DNA of 44,691 nt from Symbiodinium natans. Taxonomy: Eukaryota > Sar > Dinophyceae > Suessiales > Symbiodiniaceae. Below, one piece after another: positions 37,837 to 44,691 of this stretch; position 1 is the first letter of the stretch; every line of letters starts with the position of its first letter. The stretch spans positions 1 through 44,691 of the forward strand of contig CAJNDS010000991.1 of the NCBI GenBank assembly GCA_905221605.1, read 5' to 3'. The notes under the pieces were generated by a model. The model made no database searches. It saw nothing but the letters and a program-made list of their open reading frames with translations, and was not told where the DNA came from. The position numbers and the translations under genes are program-made.

Positions 37837-39021
37837 CTGAGGCCAGTTTCCAGCTACGCATGAATGTAGTCGAGACTCCCGCGGATGAGGATCACGCTTG
37901 CAAGCACGGCGTGCACGTTGTCGGACGCCAGAACCACCTTGTGGGGGTTGTTCTGAAAATGCATGTGATGAAAGATGTTCTGCATCGTTGTTGTACAGGA
38001 TGCCAGCTACACGGGAAAAACGGGCCGAGTCAAGAACTACGTTGCTTGGAGGCATCAGATCTATGTGCCACTGAGTTGGGGGCCTAGGCTCTATGAAGAT
38101 GGGTCCTACACCATTGATACCTTAAACCCGTTTATGTCCTGGATTGGCTTTGTACGAATGCCTTGAAATTTCAAGGGGCTAGCAATCCCAAGCCCCTAAC
38201 CCTTCAAAAAACCAAGAACTCAAACTCCTCAAGCTCAAAATCTGTACGACCCTCAAGCTCTAGACCATGAAACCCTTCAACTAAATCCCTTGACCTCTGT
38301 GGGGATACCATTTTTGAGACATGTCGAATAAAGAGTATCCAGTTGCAACAGATGCTGCTTGCTGTGTCCTTTGAAGCTTAGGTGCCTCTAGGCTTTGGCA
38401 TGCTCTACCAGCAGTCCATTGAGCTTCCAGATGTGACTCAGCTCATTCATTAAAGAGTTTGGGAAGAGTCCTTCAGCCTAAACCCTAAACCCTAAACTCC
38501 TTAAACCCTAAACCCTAAAACCTTCGGCGGAGCTGAACCGGTGATGCAGGTCGAAATCAACTGGACGCCTGTTACCAACTTCAACTGCAAGTTCGTTCCA
38601 GTGGGAAAGCCTGAGACTCGGTTCGAATTTGCACTGCGTCCTGCACCGAATGGAAGTTTCAGTGGACCAAGTCACATGTACATCTACACCACCCGGAAGA
38701 TCCAGGCTTCTTACTGTCCGATCACGCTGTGTGGGTCTTGCGCAGTGCACAGAAGAACCTTGGCAGAAACCGAGCAGGCAGATGAGGAGCTCATCCTGGA
38801 GTGACCCGAAAAGATCTTCGAGTTTTCCGAAAGGGGATCTCGTCTGCTGTGTTGTTCAGGTTTGTGGTATACGGACATGTATTCTGGGTGTGGTGCATCC
38901 AGGTACAAGCGGTGCTTCAGAACTGATGAGGCCGAAGAACAGTCGAAGACACTTGCTCACATGTTCATCGTTCTTTTCCAGGGTGAGTCGATCAACTTCG
39001 AAGGCTTCACCCCCTACTGGT
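37837..39021 (+). CDS. Candidate multi-exon gene, unknown function
   Basis: Several protein-like segments in plus-strand order. (1) 37,837-37,970: FQLRMNVVETPADEDHAC, GVHVVGRQNHLVGVVLK. (2) 38,001-38,150, after a TTGTACAG acceptor: GRVKNYVAWRHQIYVPLS, WGPRLYEDGSYTIDT. (3) 38,543-38,704: QVEINWTPVTNFNCKFVPVG, ETRFEFALRPAPNG, HMYIYTTRKIQ, ending CAG|GC (a GC donor, common in dinoflagellates). (4) 38,858-38,902: a short exon flanked by TTCAG and GTACAAG. (5) 38,983-39,021: acceptor TTTTCCAG, then ESINFEGFTPYW and TAG. A telomere-like repeat (38,477-38,520) lies between segments 2 and 3. The segments are rich in aromatic and beta-prone residues. No family recognised, and exon phases do not all join cleanly. 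Confidence 0.35.
38477..38520 (-). repeat. Interstitial telomere repeat (CCCTAAA on plus)
   Basis: Five to six units with one insertion (CTCCTTAAACCC), lying between two candidate exons. Confidence 0.9.
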
Positions 39022-39049
39022 AGACCGGCTGCACTTTACACCTGTCGTG

Positions 39050-39410
39050 TACAGATGTGAGCAGAGCGAAGTGGCATGAGGTGTCGACAGGAGCATCCAG
39101 ACTGCTTCCGCAAGGCTTTGTGGGCGATGTGCTGATGTTCACACGTTCTCGTTTCTACGAAGCAGCAGATTTCACGGACCCAAGTCCTTCGGCATGGTGC
39201 ACATGGCAGCGCGGCAAAGCCCCCAAAGTCTGTGACCTTCTTCTCCTTCTTCAGGCGCTGACAGCCCCATGCGGACCGCGGAAAGTGCGCCCAATCCCTG
39301 GGAGCGTTAAGTTCGGCAAGCCAGGACCCCAGCGCCTGGTGCCAGGGCGTCACCAAACTCTGCACACTCCCACACACGCACACTGTGTGCGCACAAAAGA
39401 ACACGCGCTA
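39050..39410 (+). other. Candidate exons, unknown
   Basis: After a TGTACAG acceptor the frame reads WHEVSTGASRLLPQGF, VGDVLMFTRSRFYEAADFTD, PSPSAWCTWQRG. It is followed at 39,230-39,255 by a pyrimidine-rich CTTCTCCTTCTTCAG acceptor-like site. It may continue the upstream candidate gene or be a separate one. Confidence 0.25.
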
Positions 39411-39619
39411 TGAATCAATTATTTTGTTTTTAATTTCTCGAATCGCAATCAACCCAACTTGGTGTTGCAGGATTAAGTTGAGAGGTTGACGAACTTGGAG
39501 GCGCATGTCACAGCCCTCCAACATCACTTGATTCCAGGGCTCTGCCAGCAGAGTGTTGATGAAGGGGCTGTGGTTGGCAGGCTTATCAAGCCCTGACGTG
39601 ATGAAAACTCTGTCAGACG

Positions 39620-40175
39620 TTGCCCCTCGAGTCACTTGCTGGAGCGTTGCGCGTGACAAACGCCTTTTTCGTTTGCACTCAACACCTGCTCGCTCTTTCA
39701 CCCGTGGGCGATGAACCCGAAAGCCTCAAGCTTCGCTTCTATACGGACGCCAACCGTGCTCCCGACGTACAGCATGCTCACAGCACATCCGGGATGATAC
39801 TCTGTAGAGAAGGTGAACACACGTTTTAGGAAGCAGACAGCGGCCAGCAAGGCCGAGATAAATTTCACTGGGCTCCAGGGTGTTCGGGAAAGCGCTACCC
39901 ATGCTACAGTTCATTGAAAAGGTCCTCGGCCGAGAGGTGCCGCAAAAATGTCATCAGCACAACATGGCCGTCAGATAGTCCATGCAAGCTACAGCATGAA
40001 ATTTCGGCGTACGACTCACAGGATTGATCTTTCATCCCTGCATGAAGTCTACAAGGACCCTAATATGTGCGCTTGCCGTACATGAACACTGAGAAGCACC
40101 GTGCCGATATCTTTACGAAGGCTTTAGACAGTTTTGGTGCAGATAGGCGCTGTTTCTCGGAAAGCAAGACTCACG
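39620..40175 (+). pseudogene. Copia RNase H relic
   Basis: Frame pieces in order: FYTDANRAPDVQHAHSTSGM (about 39,739-39,798), the first RNase H motif followed by the typical STSG; then KAEINFTGLQGVRES (about 39,853-39,897), the catalytic-Glu helix; then FIEKVLGREVPQKCHQHNMAV (about 39,911-39,973), where the usual DN catalytic pair reads HN; then RRTTHRIDLSSLHEVYKDPN; and finally ADIFTKALD (about 40,105-40,131), the conserved copia C-terminus. Stops and at least three frame changes separate them. Plus strand, opposite to the big copia and of a different subfamily (its end reads ADIFTKAL rather than ADALTK). Confidence 0.65.
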
Positions 40176-40486
40176 CACAACCGATTAGGCCTTTTGCGCG
40201 CGTGAAGGGGAAGTAGATGGATGGTATAGGCTTGAAAGGCATGCCCAAGTACACCTGGCCGAATCCCACGTGGAGGAGTAGGAACCATCTTGAAAGAAAC
40301 TATCTGGCTCAGGAACAAATCAGGTCCTGCGCAGCTGTGAACGCAAAAACCTCCGGAGCACGACTTGCTAATAGTATGATTAGACTCATTAGACATAGCC
40401 CACCTGTTTGCAACTCCCAGGCTTTCTGCCTCTTTCTGAACCCATGGGCTCTCGATACTTGCCGTCCCCTCTGTCTGGGCTTTCAG
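40176..40486. other. Gap between copia relic and SET gene
   Basis: No recognisable coding sequence; may hold the first exon or intron of the SET-domain gene. A pyrimidine-rich TCTGTCTGGGCTTTCAG acceptor ends it. Confidence 0.4.
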
Positions 40487-41712
40487 GTCAAGGCTCCACG
40501 GCCGCGGTGTCTTTGCTGATGCGGCATTCAAAGAGGGCGAAATCGTTGAGCATCGGCCTGAGAGATGTAGGCTCATGTCTAGATGCCTTCGATTTTCTCC
40601 GGGACGGGATGGAAAGCACACCCACAACAACGGCTGGAAATCCTGCAGGATGTGTCCCTGCCTCATCATCGACACGAACGGTGCCGACTGCATGCAGGAG
40701 GGATTTCGGAGGAACTCCGAGGTACCGGATTTGCTGAACTACAAAAAGGGCATTGGAATGATCTGCAGGATCACTGCTTCCAGCTCCCGGAAGTCAAAAT
40801 CGATGTGGAAGGTCAGATTGTGTGTTGATGCACATGAGCATGCTCTCTTGGCTGTGCAGTGCTTTGCTGTGGTTTGCGAGTCTTTTTGCCGTTTGGCTCC
40901 TCTGCTCTGTGTTCATGGCTTGTTGCATGACTAACACCCACAGCTGGACCTCGTCAGGTGGAAGTGTGCTGAAGCGCCAATCGCGCTACATCCTTCCTTG
41001 TGGCCACGTGCTTGCAGTATGCATTGGTCGACGACTTTAGCCTTGCTCACTTGGTTCTTGCTGGCTGCTGATGCCCGAGGATACGGTGGCATGTACAATC
41101 ATCTGGAGCGCGGCCAAGGCCACACTCCAAAGTCTTTCAGAAGTGCTGCAGAAGTTGCTGTGCTACGACTGATGTCTGCTAATGCATGACTCTATCTCAT
41201 GCCAGGAGAGAATGTGCAGTGGTTCTACGCGTGAAACTTACCCAAGGATCAGTGCTCGCGGCAGAGTTGGCAGGGGTAATTGTAAGTCCATTAGTTCTGT
41301 TTAGTTCCGCTTTAATCTTGACCCGGGGACCGGCTGCAGAGTAGACCTGAGGATGAGACAACTCAATGTTGCGTCTGGGTCGCTCATCCACCGGACAGCT
41401 TTTGTTTTGCAGTGTGGCAACTGATGTCGCTTGGTGGGCCTGATGCAATGTCTTCGTATGGTCGATGTTGTCCATAGGACGGCAAGGATGAACTGCAGCG
41501 GAATGAGGAACTCTGCTTTGACTACGGTGAGGTGTGGGCTGGGCATCCTGTGTCAGTTGGCAGTGGACGTGGTCATGACCCAGATTGCAAGGCTTACTGG
41601 GATGCCCCGCACCGCCGCTTCCAACGACCTGCCGCCGCCCAATGCCCAGTTTTTCGCCGCAGATACAAAGCGGCCAATTATGCTGTAAATGCATGTGCTT
41701 CCTTCGCATAAT
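40487..41712 (+). CDS. SET-domain protein, fragmented over several exons
   Basis: Three SET signatures appear in the proper order on one strand. (1) 40,488-40,562, right after a TTTCAG acceptor: SRLHGRGVFADAAFKEGEIV plus EHRPE, the classic GxGVFA…GE(I/V)(I/V)E opening. (2) about 41,070-41,114: ARGYGGMYNH, corresponding to the GxGSLxNH substrate/cofactor motif, with Leu replacing the usual Ser after NH. (3) about 41,484-41,535: DELQRNEELCFDYGEVW, the (G/N)EELxxDYG catalytic motif with its Tyr, continuing to a TAA at about 41,710 through a Cys/His-containing tail (SGRGHDPDCKAYWDAP). Between them, 40,570-40,830 and 40,950-41,030 probably hold further exons and introns. SET proteins transfer methyl groups to lysines of histones or other proteins; the target here is unknown. 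It may be a decayed copy, as one motif is altered. Confidence 0.5.
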
Positions 41713-41913
41713 GAGATGTTGACCTTGACACTGCAGGCGCGGTCCATGGTTGAAGCAGGCGGTTTAAAGTGCAACGACCTTTCTGAAAAAAACATTCTTT
41801 GTGAAGGGTTTCTCGGACAGAAACCCCCAATAAAGGACACAATGAAGAGATTTTGAGGTATCTGTACTCATTGTATTCAATCCCACTCGCTTTGTTATTT
41901 GAAAGAATATCTA

Positions 41914-41990
41914 CTCTATAAAACGCTACGGTCAAACCAGCCCTATGCGGTGCGTCACGCCTCGGAGTGCCCCAGCCCCAAAATTTTCCG
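41914..41990 (+). repeat. Dispersed direct repeat, copy 1
   Basis: Shares AAACGCTACGGTCAA, then TATGCGGT, CG, AC and CGGA blocks at identical spacing with copy 2 at 43,291-43,367. The pair flanks the palindrome/CGT repeat block. Confidence 0.75.
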
Positions 41991-42320
41991 GAAATTTCTG
42001 GACCCCGGCGAGCAAGCCGCTTTGGCCTACCCGGGACCCAAAATTTCCGGGAAATTTTGGGGCTTGGGCTGTGCCCTTTGAAAGGCTGGGCCTCTTCGAC
42101 GGCCGCAAGCCGGATTCGCTCCCCTAAATTTCTGGAAAATTTCTGGTTCCGGGTAGCCCGAAGCCTCGGTCCCTAAATTTCCGGAAAATTTGCTTCATCG
42201 TTTTCCTAAATTTTCCGAAAATTTACACACCCAAATTTTCAGGAAATTTAGGAAACGGATGCAGCCTGATCATGTTCAGAAGCCACGGCCCAGCTCCCTA
42301 AATTTCCGGAAAATTTAGGG
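41980..42320. repeat. Cluster of CCGG-centred AT-rich palindromes
   Basis: Seven palindromes of 18-25 nt: 41,980-41,997; 42,038-42,060 (10-bp perfect arms); 42,124-42,142; 42,173-42,191; 42,205-42,224; 42,231-42,252; 42,296-42,320 (arms CCCTAAATTT/AAATTTAGGG). The common core is AAATTTCCGGAAAATTT. Spacer sequences between them are unrelated. Confidence 0.85.
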
Positions 42321-42435
42321 TGCTGGGTGGCCGAAAATGTCGAAGCATTGTTGACCGCTTGAACCGTTGAGTTCAGGTGTTGATCATTTGCCATGTTGCT
42401 GCATGCTTTCATTGCATGCTTTCATTGTTTTCAAT

Positions 42436-42583
42436 CGTGCTTTGTTTTGTGGCATTACAAAGCTAAAATATTAAACAGGACTTTTACTTCACTTCCAAGA
42501 TGAGCGCATCACCTGGCATTACCAGGATATTACGAGCGTGCTTTGTTTTATGGCATTACAAAGCGCATTACCTGGCAATACCA

Positions 42584-42584
<1 letters not shown>
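42436..42584. repeat. Direct repeats with CCTGG…CCAGG hairpins, left flank of CGT array
   Basis: A 28-nt unit containing GCTTTGTTTTRTGGCATTAC occurs at 42,436-42,463 and 42,537-42,564. A 23-nt unit GCGCATYACCTGGCAWTACC plus AGG occurs at 42,503-42,525 and 42,562-42,584 and forms a 5-bp hairpin. Confidence 0.75.
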
Positions 42585-43290
<706 letters not shown>

Positions 43291-43367
43291 ACTCTATCAA
43301 ACGCTACGGTCAATTTAGTCTTATGCGGTACGCTACACGTCGGAATATTCTAATCCTAAAATATCCC
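43291..43367 (+). repeat. Dispersed direct repeat, copy 2
   Basis: Partner of 41,914-41,990 (see there). It is followed by a related fragment CCCTATAAAAGGCTACGGG (43,365-43,383). Confidence 0.75.
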
Positions 43368-43481
43368 TATAAAAGGCTACGGGCTCGACCCCTATTTTCG
43401 CTCTGCGGCCGCCCCGTCGGATGCCCCGCCTCCTCTTCCGGTCCATTTGGCTGCTTGTGAGGGCCTTGCAGGGGGATCCTG

Positions 43482-43802
43482 AAAATTCCGGGAATTTTAA
43501 CAGTTTTTGTCTAAAAATCCTGGGAATTTTGGGAATCACCCGGAGCTGAAAATTCCCGGAATTTTAGGAATTGTCCGGATTGAGGTTTGGCCTTGCCGGG
43601 TTGGATTTAAGGTTCCAGCGCAACAGTGATGACGTGGGTGCCCCTTCACCTTCAAGGAAATCTTCAAGGAAATCTCTTGGTCCAGGGTAGTTCCGATGAC
43701 GGTCGCCGCCCGCCAGCTGTTCAAGGGGGTTCGGCCTCACGATCACATATCAGCAACAGCTCTCGAAAAATCCTAGGAATTTCAATTCCGGGAGTTTTCG
43801 GG
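43482..43802. repeat. Second cluster of CCGGG-centred palindromes
   Basis: AAAATTCCGGGAATTTT at 43,482-43,498, variants at 43,512-43,533 and 43,548-43,566, and a double copy at 43,766-43,802. Same style as the cluster at 42 kb but with the core TTCCGGGAA. Between 43,567 and 43,765 no gene is evident. Confidence 0.8.
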
Positions 43803-43809
43803 ATCCCCC

Positions 43810-44019
43810 GAGTTCAGGGTTTTACGCTTTACGGTGTAGGGTTTTGGGGTTTAATAGAAATTGTATAGGGTTTGTGTCCGGAGTTTTGTCGTGTTTTGGG
43901 GGGGTTTTGTTTTTTGCTTTTGCTGTAATGGTTTGGGTTCTGTCGGGTGTGGTGGGGGGTGGGTGGTTTTGGGGAGGGGTTGGGGCTGAAAGGCTGGGGT
44001 TTTGGGGGGTTTTCCCGAA
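43810..44019. other. G/T-rich stretch with degenerate telomere-like units
   Basis: GGGTTTTACGCTTTACGGTG, then TAGGGTTTTGGGGTTTAATAG, followed by GGGGTTTTGG and GGTGGGG words. Probably a decayed telomere-type repeat, leading into the next satellite. Confidence 0.5.
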
Positions 44020-44462
44020 TGCCCGTGGTGGTGGTCCCGTGGTGGTGGTCCGTGGTCTCGTGGTGTTCGTCGTGGTGGTCCCACAGCGTGGTGGTGGTCC
44101 CGTGGTGGTGGTGCTCCTTTGGTAGTGGTGGTCTGTGGTGGTGGTGGCGGTGTCCGTGGTGGTGGTGGTGGTGGTCCCTGGTGGCCGTCGTGGTGGTCCC
44201 GTGGTGGTGGTCCCATGGTGGTGGCCGGGTGGCGGTGGTCCGTGGCGGTGGTCCCCGGTGGTGGTCTCGTGGTGGTGGTTCCGTGATGGTGGTCTTGTGG
44301 TGGTTGTCTCGTGGTGGTGGTCCCGTGGTGGTGGTCCCGTGGTGGTGGTCTCGTGGTGGTGGTCCGTGGTGGTTGGTCCGTGGTGGTGGTCCGTGGCGGG
44401 GGTCTGTGCGGGTGGTTGTGTTGGTGGTCGTGGTGGTGGTCTCGTGGTGGTGGTCCGTGGTT
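44020..44462. repeat. GGTGGTGGTCCCGT satellite
   Basis: About 30 variable copies of a 12-15 nt unit (GGTGGTGGTCCCGT, GGTGGTGGTCTCGT, GGTGGTCCGT). Minus-strand frames read His/Pro/Thr-rich (PPPRDHHHG) and are repeat by-products. Confidence 0.9.
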
Positions 44463-44691
44463 TGGAATCTTCTTTTCAGGAATGCTTGGATCATTTGAAT
44501 TTCGATTCATAAAGGGATTCCATAGGACCATCCAAATCTAATATTTTGATGCCATCGCCACGTTCTGGTGATCCATAAGAATGAGTTATGAATTTTCTTT
44601 TCATTCGAATTCTTTATTGAATACGATGGATATTATTGGAGGAGGTTGAAATCATATTTCGTCTCATCAGAATATTTTTTGAATCGATGGT
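44463..44691. other. AT-rich tail of different composition, with a small minus-strand ORF
   Basis: Composition changes abruptly to AT-rich, balanced sequence. A 37-codon frame on the minus strand (44,604 to stop at 44,491) reads MKRKFITHSYGSPERGDGIK, then ILDLDGPMESLYESKFK, with a protein-like look. Not recognised. It could be part of an organelle-derived or foreign insert, or of an exon continuing past the window. Confidence 0.3.

Noticed and set aside
43365-43383. CCGTAGCC followed by TTTT (minus strand), similar to the spliced-leader 5' half; also ACCGTAGC in the two dispersed repeats
   Set aside because: An 8-nt match is expected about once by chance in a window this size, and the rest of the leader does not align.
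43829-44531. His/Pro/Thr-rich frames of more than 200 codons on the minus strand
   Set aside because: By-product of the GGTGGTGGTCCCGT satellite; no non-repetitive domain.

Overview
The window looks like nuclear DNA of a dinoflagellate, most likely a Symbiodiniaceae-type genome. The evidence is: degenerate LINE and Ty1/copia elements nested in one another, short matches to the 3' end of the dinoflagellate spliced leader, interstitial arrays of the plant/alga-type telomere unit TTTAGGG, many simple-sequence satellites, and only scattered exon-like coding segments elsewhere. There is no bacterial operon structure, and I found no tRNA or rRNA.

Left third (1-17,467, minus strand): a nested stack of retrotransposons. 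LINE-A occupies 1-4,647 and runs off the left edge. Its ORF1 (zinc ribbon plus coiled coil) carries a 1-nt frameshift, and its ORF2 (APE endonuclease plus reverse transcriptase) is broken by a 32-bp tandem duplication. Next to it is a long copia element (4,648-14,347) with Gag, protease, integrase, RT and RNase H in one 2858-codon frame, plus a methyltransferase-like tail that a 1-nt slip puts out of frame. Between protease and integrase sits a second, Gag-like ORF of 544 aa in another frame. Upstream of the copia is LINE-B (14,348-17,467): ORF1 is intact and ORF2 is badly decayed. The copia 3' LTR is cut after 16 bp by the start of LINE-A, and the copia 5' end abuts the LINE-B body. The simplest order is LINE-B first, then copia inserted into it, then LINE-A inserted into the copia 3' LTR.

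Middle (17.5-37.5 kb): mostly repeats. These are a GGTTCAACC-type satellite, a graded TAGTAG satellite, a 1.4-kb AT-rich ATAACATAAT satellite, several TTTAGGG arrays in both orientations, and two strong fold-back structures. Only weak exon candidates are visible.

Right (37.5-44.7 kb, plus strand): a candidate multi-exon gene of unknown function, a copia RNase H relic, and a fragmented SET-domain gene in which three SET motifs appear in the correct order. It ends in a repeat-dense tail: CCGG-centred AT-rich palindromes, a long CGT microsatellite, a GGTGGTGGTCCCGT satellite, and an AT-rich end of different composition.

The retroelement proteins are recognised from motifs I can read. Exon calls on the right are tentative because dinoflagellate introns cannot be resolved by eye.
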